Source of the DNA: Flavobacteriales bacterium
GTDB taxonomy: Bacteria; Bacteroidota; Bacteroidia; Flavobacteriales; Flavobacteriaceae
DNA: 64,000 nt
NCBI GenBank assembly: GCA_004321735.1
Contig: SGZB01000001.1
Coordinates: 23,742-87,741 of the forward strand
Direction: 5' to 3'
How positions within the stretch are numbered: the stretch's first letter is position 1; every line of letters begins with the position of its first letter. The position numbers and the translations under genes were made by a program. The notes under the pieces are model-generated. The model saw only the letters and a program-made list of their open reading frames with translations. It ran no database searches and was not told the origin of the DNA. This document shows, piece after piece, positions 49,698-58,660 of this stretch.

Positions 49698-49715
49698 CTG
49701 CGAACAATAAGATTT

Positions 49716-51071
49716 ATGTCCAAAGGAATAAGGATAACAAAAGGGTTATCCATAAAAATTAAAGGTTCGCCGAAAAATCAAATAGAAAATTTACCTCTAG
49801 CAAGTACTTACGCTTTCAACTTAAATGATTTCCATCTTCATGTTCCAAAACTAATTTTAAGAGAAGGTGATAGTGTAAAAAGAGGGACACCAATTTTCTA
49901 TGCAAAATCTAACGAAAAATTAAAGTTTGTTTCACCAGTTTCAGGTACTGTAAAAGAAATAGTTAGGGGAGAAAGAAGAAAAATTCACAACATAATTATT
50001 GATTCAGATGGAAATGATAATTTTGTTAAACATAAACCTCCAGTATTAGATAATTCTTCAGTTCAAGAATTAATTGATTTTTTACTAGAAGCTGGAGTAT
50101 GGCCTCTGATTAATCAAAGGCCATTTGATATAATTGCAGATCCAAATATTTCACCAAAAGCAATTCATGTATCATGTTTTGATTCTTCGCCATTAGCAGT
50201 TGATTATGAATTTATGTTGAAAGATAGATTGTCTGAAATAAAAGCTGGATTAGATTACTTAGATAAAATTGTAAACGGAGAGCTATTCCTCGGACTAAAA
50301 AGTTGTCAAGAATTATTTCAAAAGGAATTTTCAAATTACAAAACAAACTTATTTGATGGCCCTCACCCATCTGGAAACGTTGGAGTGCAAATCCATCATG
50401 TTAATCCTATAAATTCTGGTGAAGTTGTATGGACATTGAAATTAGAAGATATTGCAGTCATAGGAAAGTTAATCTTAAAGGGTGAATATTTACCTGATAG
50501 AATAGTTGCTGTGACAGGTCCACCAGTAAAAAACCCAAAATACTTTAATTTGAGAACTGGGGCAAATTTAGATTCAGTAATCAATAACGTAGAAATTGAT
50601 AATAAAAATGATGTTAGGTTCATAAATGGAGATGTATTATCGGGTTATAAAGTTAATAGTATAGGATATCTTGGTCACTACAATAATAAATTATCTGTTT
50701 TAAGAGAAGGAAACCAATATAGGCTTTTTGGGTGGATTCCTTTTATTAATAATACTGTTCCAAGTATATATAAAACATCTTTTTCTTGGTTATTCAATAA
50801 TAAAGAAAAAGATTATGACACCAATTTGAATGGTGAGGAAAGAGCATTTGTTGCTACTGGTGAGATGGAAAGTATTTTTCCTATGGATATATACCCAATG
50901 CAACTCATAAAAGAGTGTATGATTGGTGATATCGAAAAAATGGAAAAATTGGGAATTTATGAAGTTTCCCCTGAAGATTTTGGACTTATTGATTACTCAT
51001 CCTCATCTAAAATTGAAGCTCAAACAATAATTAGACAGGGATTAGACTATATATATAAAGAAACACAATAA
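49716..51071 (+). CDS. nqrA: Na+-translocating NADH:quinone reductase subunit A
   Basis: Peripheral cytoplasmic subunit of the Na+-pumping Na+-NQR complex. It has 451 residues starting MSKGIRITKGLSIKIKG. A biotinyl-like lobe is seen in GTPIFYAKSNEKLKFVSPVSG, then INQRPFDIIADP and VHCSCF-type SPKAIHVSCFDSSPLA. The C-terminal part has AFVATGEMESIFPMDIYPMQLIK. The ATG at 49716 is preferred to an upstream TTG in the promoter box. It begins the operon nqrABCDEF-apbE. Confidence 0.95.
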   Translation: MSKGIRITKGLSIKIKGSPKNQIENLPLASTYAFNLNDFHLHVPKLILREGDSVKRGTPIFYAKSNEKLKFVSPVSGTVKEIVRGERRKIHNIIIDSDGNDNFVKHKPPVLDNSSVQELIDFLLEAGVWPLINQRPFDIIADPNISPKAIHVSCFDSSPLAVDYEFMLKDRLSEIKAGLDYLDKIVNGELFLGLKSCQELFQKEFSNYKTNLFDGPHPSGNVGVQIHHVNPINSGEVVWTLKLEDIAVIGKLILKGEYLPDRIVAVTGPPVKNPKYFNLRTGANLDSVINNVEIDNKNDVRFINGDVLSGYKVNSIGYLGHYNNKLSVLREGNQYRLFGWIPFINNTVPSIYKTSFSWLFNNKEKDYDTNLNGEERAFVATGEMESIFPMDIYPMQLIKECMIGDIEKMEKLGIYEVSPEDFGLIDYSSSSKIEAQTIIRQGLDYIYKETQ

Positions 51072-51072
51072 A

Positions 51073-52224
51073 ATGAAGATCAGGGAAATATTAGATAACT
51101 TAAAAAAACCTTTTGAAAAAGGACAAAAACTTGAAAAATTTTATCCGGCATTTGATGCTTTTGAAACATTTTTGTTTGTTCCTAACCATACTTCAAAAAC
51201 TGGAGCTCATATTAGGGATGCAATTGACTTAAAAAGAGTTATGATAACTGTAATCATTGCTTTAATGCCTGCATTGATTTATGGTATTTACAACACTGGT
51301 TTTCAGTATTTATCTCAAACACCGGATTCATTTACAACACTTGATGCAATAATTCACGGATCCAGTAAAGTTATTCCTATGATTGCTGTTTCCTATATTG
51401 TTGGCTTATCAATCGAATTTCTCTTTGCTATATGGAGAGGGCATCAAGTAAATGAAGGTTATCTTGTTACAGGCTTGTTAATTCCGATGATTATGCCTGT
51501 AGATATTCCTCTTTGGATGGTGGGAGTTTCAGTTGCCTTTGCGGTTATCATTGGAAAAGAAGCATTTGGAGGAACTGGTATGAATATTTTAAACCCAGCT
51601 TTAACTGCTAGAGCTTTTGCTTTTTTTGCATATCCAACATATATGTCTGGTAATCAAGTTTGGGTTTCTGAAGCATCCAATGTAGATGGAGTTTCGGGCG
51701 AAACAATTTTGGGAATGTTAGCTGCTGGAAATTCAACTGAACAGTTTGGAATAATGGAAATGTTTATTGGAAATATACCTGGATCAATTGCTGAAACCTC
51801 AACATTAATGGTTTTAATTGGAGCTTTCATTTTAATTTATACGGGAGTTGGAAGCTGGAGAATTATGGTTGGAGGAGTTTTAGGTGCTGCAATTACAGGT
51901 ATGCTATTTAATCTGTGGGGTGCAAATGCATTAATGAGCTTTGATTGGGCACAACACCTAATAGTTGGCGGTTTTGCTTTTGGAATTGTTTTTATGGCAA
52001 CAGATCCGGTTTCTGCAGCTCAAACTCAAAAAGGTAAATGGATTTACGGAATTCTAGTTGGAATACTTTGTATTTTAATTAGAGTATTTAATCCTGCATA
52101 CCCTGAAGGAGTTATGCTTGCTATATTACTTATGAATGTTTTTGCTCCAACAATTGATCACTATGTAATTGAAGCTAGTGTAAAACGAAGAGAAAAAAGA
52201 TCATTAAATCTTAAAACTTCATAA
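51073..52224 (+). CDS. nqrB: Na+-NQR subunit B
   Basis: Membrane subunit that carries covalent FMN and riboflavin and is part of the Na+ channel. It has 383 residues and about ten transmembrane segments. HIRDAIDLKRVM, GKEAFGGTGMNILNPALTARAF and GFAFGIVFMATDPVSAAQT are family blocks. The probable flavinylation site is T211 in DGVSGET, an Asp-x-x-S-G-x-T motif read by ApbE. It starts two bases after nqrA and shares one base with nqrC. Confidence 0.95.
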   Translation: MKIREILDNLKKPFEKGQKLEKFYPAFDAFETFLFVPNHTSKTGAHIRDAIDLKRVMITVIIALMPALIYGIYNTGFQYLSQTPDSFTTLDAIIHGSSKVIPMIAVSYIVGLSIEFLFAIWRGHQVNEGYLVTGLLIPMIMPVDIPLWMVGVSVAFAVIIGKEAFGGTGMNILNPALTARAFAFFAYPTYMSGNQVWVSEASNVDGVSGETILGMLAAGNSTEQFGIMEMFIGNIPGSIAETSTLMVLIGAFILIYTGVGSWRIMVGGVLGAAITGMLFNLWGANALMSFDWAQHLIVGGFAFGIVFMATDPVSAAQTQKGKWIYGILVGILCILIRVFNPAYPEGVMLAILLMNVFAPTIDHYVIEASVKRREKRSLNLKTS

Positions 52225-52949
52225 TGAATAGAGAATCAAATAGTTATACCTTTTTATTTATTGGAGTTATGATTGTTGGTATAGCATCAATTTTAGCATA
52301 TACTTCTCAAACACTTAAGCCACTTCAGAAAGAAAATATTAGAAAGGAAAAAATGCAAAATATTCTTTCAACTGTTGGTGTCAATGTCTCGCCTGAGGAA
52401 GCAGAAGAATTATATAATCAATATGTCATTGAAGAATTATCTCTTAGAAATGATGGGACCGTTAATGAAAATTTAAATCCCTTTTCAGATATTAATTTAG
52501 CAAAAGAACTTAAGAAAGATTATTCAAATCAACATTTTCCCCTCTATGTTGCAGAAATAGATTCTGAAAAGTTTTACATTATTGAATTAAGAGGAGTTGG
52601 TCTTTGGGATGCAATTTGGGGATATATGTCGCTTAAAAGTGACTTTAACACAATTAATGGTGTTTCTTTTGATCACAAAGGAGAAACCGCAGGTCTAGGT
52701 GCAGAGATAACAAAAGATTGGTTTAAAGACAGCTTTGTAAATGAAAAGGTTTTTAACGAAAATGGAGATTTAGTAGGTATTACTGTTCTTAAAGGAAATA
52801 ACGACCCAAACAATACTGACAAAGATGATCACGAAGTTGATGCGATTTCAGGATCAACTATCACTGGAGATGGTGTTACAGATATGATTATCGAAAGGTT
52901 GAATAATTACCTTCCTTATCTTAAAAAATTAAATATTGCTCAACTATAA
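52224..52949 (+). CDS. nqrC: Na+-NQR subunit C
   Basis: Single-span subunit carrying a second covalent FMN. It has 241 residues with a transmembrane helix at about 9-28 and a periplasmic FMN domain. EIRGVGLWDAIWGYMSL-like ELRGVGLWDAIWGY, then GETAGLGAEIT, and the flavinylation motif VDAISGSTIT with T212 lie in order. It shares one base with nqrB and one with nqrD (TAATG), so translation is coupled. Confidence 0.95.
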   Translation: MNRESNSYTFLFIGVMIVGIASILAYTSQTLKPLQKENIRKEKMQNILSTVGVNVSPEEAEELYNQYVIEELSLRNDGTVNENLNPFSDINLAKELKKDYSNQHFPLYVAEIDSEKFYIIELRGVGLWDAIWGYMSLKSDFNTINGVSFDHKGETAGLGAEITKDWFKDSFVNEKVFNENGDLVGITVLKGNNDPNNTDKDDHEVDAISGSTITGDGVTDMIIERLNNYLPYLKKLNIAQL

Positions 52950-53638
52950 TGAAGGATAAACCAAAAAATAAAAAACCTATTTTTCTTTTCATTGGCAAGG
53001 ACAAAGAACCATTATTTTCAAAAAAAAATAAAAAGCTTCTTTCTGATCCTTTAGACGATAATAACCCGATAACAGTTCAAGTTTTAGGTATTTGCTCTGC
53101 ATTGGCTATTACAGTTCAATTGGAGCCAGCTATAGTAATGACCATGTCTGTTATTTTTGTTATGGCATGTAGTAATGTTATAATTTCTGTTTTAAGAAAT
53201 TTAATCCCCAACAGAATTAGAATTATTGTTTTTCTTGTTGTTATTTCTTCATTAGTTGCTCTAGTTGATCAATTTTTAAAGGCATATGCATATGAGGTTA
53301 GTAAGGAATTATCCATTTTTATTGGTTTAATTGTAACGAATTGTATAATAATGGGTAGGCTAGAAGCATTTGCATTAGGGAACGGGGTTTGGAAATCATT
53401 TTTAGATGGTATTGGTAATGCATTTGCTTATGGTGTTATTCTGATTTTAGTTGCATTTTTTAGAGAATTATTGGGCTCTGGAAATTTGATGGGAGTTCAG
53501 GTTATCCCTGATTTTATTTATGAAATGGGTTATGAAAATAATGGTTTAATGCTCCTTTCACCCATGGCTTTAATTACTGTTGGAATCATTATTTGGATTC
53601 AAAGATCTAGAAATAAAAAATTAATTGAACAAGGCTAA
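52949..53638 (+). CDS. nqrD: Na+-NQR subunit D
   Basis: Integral membrane subunit of Na+-NQR, 229 residues with about six transmembrane segments after a charged cytoplasmic N-terminus. LDDNNPITVQVLGICSALA, IFIGLIVTNCIIMGRLEAFA and FFRELLGSGNLMG are the signatures; the cysteine in VTNCIIMGR helps bind the membrane iron-sulfur centre shared with NqrE. The N-terminal extension of about 30 residues is longer than in Vibrio. Confidence 0.95.
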   Translation: MKDKPKNKKPIFLFIGKDKEPLFSKKNKKLLSDPLDDNNPITVQVLGICSALAITVQLEPAIVMTMSVIFVMACSNVIISVLRNLIPNRIRIIVFLVVISSLVALVDQFLKAYAYEVSKELSIFIGLIVTNCIIMGRLEAFALGNGVWKSFLDGIGNAFAYGVILILVAFFRELLGSGNLMGVQVIPDFIYEMGYENNGLMLLSPMALITVGIIIWIQRSRNKKLIEQG

Positions 53639-53648
53639 TTGAAATACT

Positions 53649-54269
53649 ATGTGGGAACAATACGCTAACTTATTTATTAAAAGTATTTTCATTGAAAATA
53701 TGGTTTTTGCATATTTCTTAGGAATGTGCTCTTATCTTGCTATTTCAAAAACACTAAAAAATGGTGTTGGAATGGGCTTAGCTGTAATTTTTGTTTTAAC
53801 AATTACAGTTCCATTAAATTACTTAATATATGAGTATCTTCTTGTAGATGGTGCTCTTGCTTGGATAGGCCCTGAGTATGCTGAACTTGATTTAAGTTTT
53901 TTAAGCTTAATTATGTTTATTGCTGTGATCGCATCTATGGTTCAGTTAGTTGAAATGATTATAGAAAAATTTTCACCTTCACTTTATGGATCATTAGGAA
54001 TTTTTTTACCTCTAATTGCAGTTAATTGCGCAATCCTTGGTGGTTCTCTATTCATGCAGATAAAAGATTTTTCTGGTGTCTCTGAAGCTGCTGTGTATGG
54101 ATTTGGATCTGGAATTGGTTGGTTTTTAGCTATTGTAGCTATTGCAGCAATTCGTGAAAAAATTGCTTATTCAAATGTTCCTGCTCCACTAAAAGGATTG
54201 GGAATTACATTTATAATTACTGGTCTAATGGCCCTTGGGTTTATGAGTTTTATGGGAATTAAATTATAG
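53649..54269 (+). CDS. nqrE: Na+-NQR subunit E
   Basis: Membrane subunit, 206 residues, six transmembrane segments, paralogous to NqrD with inverted topology. [28 protein letters not shown] and [20 protein letters not shown] are family blocks and hold the cysteines for the intramembrane iron-sulfur centre. It follows nqrD by 10 bp. Confidence 0.95.
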   Translation: MWEQYANLFIKSIFIENMVFAYFLGMCSYLAISKTLKNGVGMGLAVIFVLTITVPLNYLIYEYLLVDGALAWIGPEYAELDLSFLSLIMFIAVIASMVQLVEMIIEKFSPSLYGSLGIFLPLIAVNCAILGGSLFMQIKDFSGVSEAAVYGFGSGIGWFLAIVAIAAIREKIAYSNVPAPLKGLGITFIITGLMALGFMSFMGIKL

Positions 54270-54272
54270 TTT

Positions 54273-55571
54273 ATGAGCGTTTATACTTACATATTAATAA
54301 GTACTATTATTTTTATTTTAATCATATATATATTGGTTGCTATGCTATTAGGTGTAAAAGCAAAGCTTCTTCCATCTGGACCAGTTAAGATTCTCATTAA
54401 CGAAGAAAAAGAAATTGAGGTTAATTCTGGCAGTACGTTGTTAAGTACCTTAGGTGACAATAAAGTTTTTTTACCATCTGCTTGTGGCGGTGGAGGTACT
54501 TGTGTTCAATGTAAATGTATTGTTAGTGAAGGAGGAGGCGAAATTTTACCAACTGAAAAGCCTCACTTTTCAAGAAAAGAAATTAAAGAAGGATGGAGAC
54601 TTGGTTGTCAAGTAAAAGTTAAAGAGAATATGAATATTCATGTTCCTGAAGAAGTTTTTGGAATTAAGAAATATGAGGCTAAGGTTGTTAGAAACTATAA
54701 TGTTGCCTCCTTTATTAAAGAATTTGTTGTTGAGATTCCTGAAGAGATGAATTATAAGGCTGGAGGTTACATCCAAATTGAGATTCCTAAATGTGAGGTT
54801 GATTATAGTAATATTGACATTACTTCTCATCCAGATGAACATCCCGATGATCCTGAAAAATTTAAACTTGAGTGGGACAAATTTGGTTTGTGGAATCTAA
54901 AAATGAAAAATGATGAAAGTGTTGAAAGGGCTTACTCCATGGCTTCTTACCCTGCTGAAGGAAAAGAAATTATGTTGAATGTTAGAATTGCTACTCCGCC
55001 GTGGGACAGAGGGAAAAATTCTTGGATGGATGTTAATCCAGGAATTGCATCTTCTTACATATTTGACAAAAAACCAGGTGACACTGTAACTATTTCTGGA
55101 CCTTACGGAGAATTTTTTATAAATGAATCAGATGCTGAAATGTTATATGTTGGAGGTGGTGCAGGTATGGCACCAATGAGATCTCACCTATATCATTTAT
55201 TTAGAACTATAAAAACAGGCAGGAAAGTTACATTTTGGTATGGAGGAAGATCAAAGCGAGAACTTTTTTATTTAGACCATTTTAAAGCTTTAGAAAAAGA
55301 TTTTCCAAACTTCAAATTTTACATTGCATTATCTGAACCTCTTGAGGAGGATAATTGGAAAGTAAAAGAAGGAATAGATGGAGAAGGTGACGGATTTATT
55401 GGTTTTATTCATCAAGCTGTAATTGATAATTATTTAAATCATCATGAATCACCAGAAGATATTGAAGTATATTTCTGTGGACCTCCATTAATGAATCAAG
55501 CTGTTGATAAGATGGCTCTTGACTTTGGAGTTCCTCAAGAAAATATAAGATTTGATGATTTTGGTGGATAA
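54273..55571 (+). CDS. nqrF: Na+-NQR subunit F (NADH-oxidising)
   Basis: Entry point for electrons from NADH. It has 432 residues: an N-terminal transmembrane helix (about 5-27), a ferredoxin-like domain with the 2Fe-2S cysteines C71, C77, C80 and about C112 ([15 protein letters not shown]), an FAD domain with [10 protein letters not shown] and SGPYGEFF, and an NADH domain with [25 protein letters not shown] and the final [11 protein letters not shown]. Its last 17 bp overlap the apbE start. Confidence 0.96.
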   Translation: MSVYTYILISTIIFILIIYILVAMLLGVKAKLLPSGPVKILINEEKEIEVNSGSTLLSTLGDNKVFLPSACGGGGTCVQCKCIVSEGGGEILPTEKPHFSRKEIKEGWRLGCQVKVKENMNIHVPEEVFGIKKYEAKVVRNYNVASFIKEFVVEIPEEMNYKAGGYIQIEIPKCEVDYSNIDITSHPDEHPDDPEKFKLEWDKFGLWNLKMKNDESVERAYSMASYPAEGKEIMLNVRIATPPWDRGKNSWMDVNPGIASSYIFDKKPGDTVTISGPYGEFFINESDAEMLYVGGGAGMAPMRSHLYHLFRTIKTGRKVTFWYGGRSKRELFYLDHFKALEKDFPNFKFYIALSEPLEEDNWKVKEGIDGEGDGFIGFIHQAVIDNYLNHHESPEDIEVYFCGPPLMNQAVDKMALDFGVPQENIRFDDFGG

Positions 55572-56571
55572 TCTAAGAAAAAGCTTTTTTGCTTTATCCT
55601 TTCTAATACTTTTTACTTCTTGCTCAAATAAAATCCAACTTAACAATCTTAATGGATATACTTTTGGTACTTATTATGACATTAAGTTTTTTTCAGAATC
55701 AAAAAATTTTGATGAATCTGATTTAGATTCGATTTTCCAGGAATTTAATAGTTCACTTTCGACTTACATTAGTTCATCTGTAATTTCAAAGATTAACTCA
55801 AATGATGAGTATTTTGTTGATGACTTATTTATTGATGTTTATAACAAGTCAAAAGCAATTTATGAATTAACAGAAGGCTATTTTGATCCGACTATAGGAT
55901 TATTACTAGAATATTATGGTTTCGGTCCACCTAATAATTTTGATTTTAAAAAATACTCATTTTCTGAAATACTTAGTTCTGTAGGGTTTGATAAAACCAG
56001 ATTAAGTTCTGACACTATAATCAAAGATAATAAGCTCACTAAGCTGGATTTTAATGCTATTGCCAAGGGATACGCTGTTGATATTATAGCTTCAGCGATG
56101 GATAAAAAAAATATTGATAATTACTTAATAGATATTGGTGGAGAAATTAGATCAAAAGGAAGTAATATTAATAAAAATGAATTTTGGAAAGTAGCCATAA
56201 ATAATCCTGATTTGAATAGTGAAGATAAATATTATAAAATCTTAAATCTTAATAATTTGTCAATTGCTACATCAGGAAATTACAGGAATTATAAAATTGA
56301 TAGTATTACAAAAAAAAAATATGTTCACGTAATCAATCCCATTACCGGAAAATCTGAGCAGGGTAATATACTAAGCGTCTCAGTTTTATCTAAGTCATGT
56401 TTTAAGGCTGATGCTTATGCAACAGCAATGATGTTGGGAGACATAGAATATGCAATTGATCTCACAAATAGAGTAGGGGAGATTGAAAGTTTTATAATTT
56501 ATGTTGATTCAAATAATGATATTTCCGATTACTCTTCTGATGGATTTATGAAAAACATTATTAATCCTTGA
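55555..56571 (+). CDS. apbE: FAD:protein FMN transferase ApbE
   Basis: Attaches FMN through a phosphoester bond to the threonines of NqrB and NqrC. It is a lipoprotein of 338 residues: the leader ends in [65 protein letters not shown] and [11 protein letters not shown] are the family blocks. The ATG at 55555 overlaps nqrF by 17 bp; a TTG one codon earlier is possible. Its place in the operon fits its substrate. Confidence 0.95.
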   Translation: MILVDNLRKSFFALSFLILFTSCSNKIQLNNLNGYTFGTYYDIKFFSESKNFDESDLDSIFQEFNSSLSTYISSSVISKINSNDEYFVDDLFIDVYNKSKAIYELTEGYFDPTIGLLLEYYGFGPPNNFDFKKYSFSEILSSVGFDKTRLSSDTIIKDNKLTKLDFNAIAKGYAVDIIASAMDKKNIDNYLIDIGGEIRSKGSNINKNEFWKVAINNPDLNSEDKYYKILNLNNLSIATSGNYRNYKIDSITKKKYVHVINPITGKSEQGNILSVSVLSKSCFKADAYATAMMLGDIEYAIDLTNRVGEIESFIIYVDSNNDISDYSSDGFMKNIINP

Positions 56572-57325
56572 AACATACAGGTATTGTCCCTGCATTCTTA
56601 ATTGAAAATTTAGTTATTTCTTCTTGAGTTAAAGTAGATAAATAATTAACATTAACAGATCTGAAACCTATTTTATTAAGCTTTTTAAAGTAATCTTTTC
56701 CATACATTCTTAGATGGTCATATTGTCCAAAAAGTTTATTTCTTAATTTTTTGTCATCTATATCTCGTCCGTCTAATGTTTTTTCTTTATTGTAATCAAT
56801 TGGAACTTGAAGTATTGCAATTCCACCTTTTCTAAGAACTCTAAAAATTTCATTCATTGCCATTTGGTCATCATATACATGTTCAAGTACGTGATTACAT
56901 AGAATATAATCAAATTGATTATCATTGAAGGGCAAATTGCAAATATCACCTTTTATATCTGCCAATGGAGATTCCAAATCAAATGTTATGTATTTCTTGA
57001 AATGGCTTTTAAAATTTGAATAAAAGCATTGTTCTGGAGCAACATGAAGAATGCTACTTTCTTCATTAAAAAAATTTGTTTCTTTTTTTAAGTATAACCA
57101 TAATAATCGATGTCTTTCTAGTGAAAAAGTTCCTGGACTCAAGGCAAATGATCTTACTATATTGTAGCCATAAGGAAAAAAATATGAATAAGATTTGTTA
57201 TTTATAGGATCTCTAAACCTTGATCCAGTAAAAACTAAATTTAGAATTGGTTTAATAGAGTTACTAATTGAAATTAGTAATGTTCGAGGAAAAAAGTTTA
57301 ATAAAAATTTAACTAAAGATTTCAT
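56561..57325 (-). CDS. class I SAM-dependent methyltransferase
   Basis: A 254-residue methyltransferase of the Methyltransf_11 type. ILHVAPEQCFYSNF, then KYITFDLESPLADIKGDICNLPFNDNQFDYILCNHVLEHV is arranged as motif I, acidic loop and post-I, followed by MNEIFRVLRKGGIAILQVP. The N-terminal 80 residues are hydrophobic and basic, perhaps membrane-associated. The methyl acceptor is unknown. It shares one base with map (TAATG) and overlaps apbE by 11 bp at its 3' end. Confidence 0.86.
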   Translation of the reverse strand: MKSLVKFLLNFFPRTLLISISNSIKPILNLVFTGSRFRDPINNKSYSYFFPYGYNIVRSFALSPGTFSLERHRLLWLYLKKETNFFNEESSILHVAPEQCFYSNFKSHFKKYITFDLESPLADIKGDICNLPFNDNQFDYILCNHVLEHVYDDQMAMNEIFRVLRKGGIAILQVPIDYNKEKTLDGRDIDDKKLRNKLFGQYDHLRMYGKDYFKKLNKIGFRSVNVNYLSTLTQEEITKFSIKNAGTIPVCFKD

Positions 57326-58137
57326 TACAGAAACTCTGATTCTTCCTGTGAATCAATTCCAAGTGATTCATAAATATATTTAAAAGTTGAAAGTAATTTA
57401 GGTTTACCATCAATCATAGCTACATTATGTTCGAAGTGTGCACTAGGTTTTCGATCTGCAGTTAATATAGTCCAACCATCTTTTAGATATTCAACTTTCT
57501 CAGTTCCCAGATTAATCATTGGCTCAATAGCTAACACCATTCCATCAACTAATTTTTTGCCATTTCCTCTTTTTCCAAAATTAGGAACCTCAGGTTTTTC
57601 ATGCAAATCTTCACCAAGACCATGGCCAATTAAATCTTTAACGACACCATAGCCATTATCTTCATTAAACTTCTGAATTGCATAACTAATATCTCCAACT
57701 CTATTTCCTGATTTAAACTCCCTAATACCAGCATAAAGAGACCCCTTTGTCGATAATAAAAGTTTTTTTACGTCATTTGAAACATCACCAACTTCAAATG
57801 TGTATGCATGGTCACCATAAAAACCATTTTTTAATACACCACAATCAATTGAAATTATATCTCCATTTTCAAAAGGTTTATCATTAGGAATACCGTGAAC
57901 AACTTCATTGTTGGGACTTACACATAAAGTATTTGGAAATCCATACATGCCAAGAAATCCTGGTTTAGCATTATTATCTCTTATAAATTCTTCAGCAAGT
58001 TTATCTAATTTTTTGGATGTACACCCAGGTTGAATTTCTTTAGCTATCAATCCTAGTGTTTTTGAAACTAGTTGAGCACTCTCTCTTATTAATTCGATTT
58101 GTTCTAGTGATTTTAATTTAATTTTCTTAGAATCCAT
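57325..58137 (-). CDS. map: type I methionine aminopeptidase
   Basis: Removes N-terminal methionine from new proteins. The pita-bread fold metal ligands are in ISIDCGVLKNGFYGDHAYTF (two Asp), GHGLGEDLHEKPEVPNFG (His), AIEPMI (Glu) and the C-terminal EHNVAMIDG (Glu). The ATG at 58137 gives 270 residues starting MDSKKIKLKS; an upstream in-frame ATG would extend it further into the thioredoxin-like gene. The overlap with that gene is 11 bp. Confidence 0.95.
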   Translation of the reverse strand: MDSKKIKLKSLEQIELIRESAQLVSKTLGLIAKEIQPGCTSKKLDKLAEEFIRDNNAKPGFLGMYGFPNTLCVSPNNEVVHGIPNDKPFENGDIISIDCGVLKNGFYGDHAYTFEVGDVSNDVKKLLLSTKGSLYAGIREFKSGNRVGDISYAIQKFNEDNGYGVVKDLIGHGLGEDLHEKPEVPNFGKRGNGKKLVDGMVLAIEPMINLGTEKVEYLKDGWTILTADRKPSAHFEHNVAMIDGKPKLLSTFKYIYESLGIDSQEESEFL

Positions 58138-58660
58138 AATAAGCATTTTCGTAACCAGAATCACTCAGAATACTTAGTAGATCTTTTTCAAGAGTTTCAA
58201 TTGTTAACTCAACAATTCTATTGAATTCTATATCATCCTTGTAAAAGATTATTGTAGGCACGTTAATTATTTCATAAATCTTGTCATGATCATATGGTGA
58301 GTTTTTTTCATGATCAAGCCCAATAAATTCAATTTTATTTTTTTTGAACTTTAACTTATCCATTACCTTAAGAAACTGTGGAACAAGCAGCCTGCTATCA
58401 TCGCACCAGGTACCCATTACAATTTTTATTTTAAGGTTGTTTTTTAAGTATGGTTTTATATTATTGATAGTTGTTACATCAAGTTTGTAATTATTATAAT
58501 TTATATTAAATGAATCTTTTAAAAAAGGATGATTTGAATATTCACTTCTTGAAAAATCACCAATCAAGTCGTAATAATCCAATTCTTCATTTTGAGAAGA
58601 TTTTTTATTGTTGTTACAACTAATAAGTATTGCAAATATTAATAATGTTATTTTTTTCAT
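58127..58660 (-). CDS. thioredoxin-fold lipoprotein with WCDDS motif
   Basis: A 177-residue lipoprotein with lipobox LISC (C15) and a thioredoxin fold. The active-site position reads GTWCDDSR, so only one cysteine of the usual pair is present; IEFIGLDHEKNSP and VPTIIFYKDD (with the cis-proline) follow in the expected places. It therefore probably does not act as a simple dithiol oxidoreductase; a monothiol or peroxide-related role is possible. It overlaps gpmI by 4 bp and map by 11 bp. Confidence 0.82.
   Translation of the reverse strand: MKKITLLIFAILISCNNNKKSSQNEELDYYDLIGDFSRSEYSNHPFLKDSFNINYNNYKLDVTTINNIKPYLKNNLKIKIVMGTWCDDSRLLVPQFLKVMDKLKFKKNKIEFIGLDHEKNSPYDHDKIYEIINVPTIIFYKDDIEFNRIVELTIETLEKDLLSILSDSGYENAYYGF

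Noticed and set aside
49695..49715. TTG at 49695 as the nqrA start
   Set aside because: It lies within the -7 promoter box and adds seven residues absent from the family; the ATG at 49716 gives the standard N-terminus.
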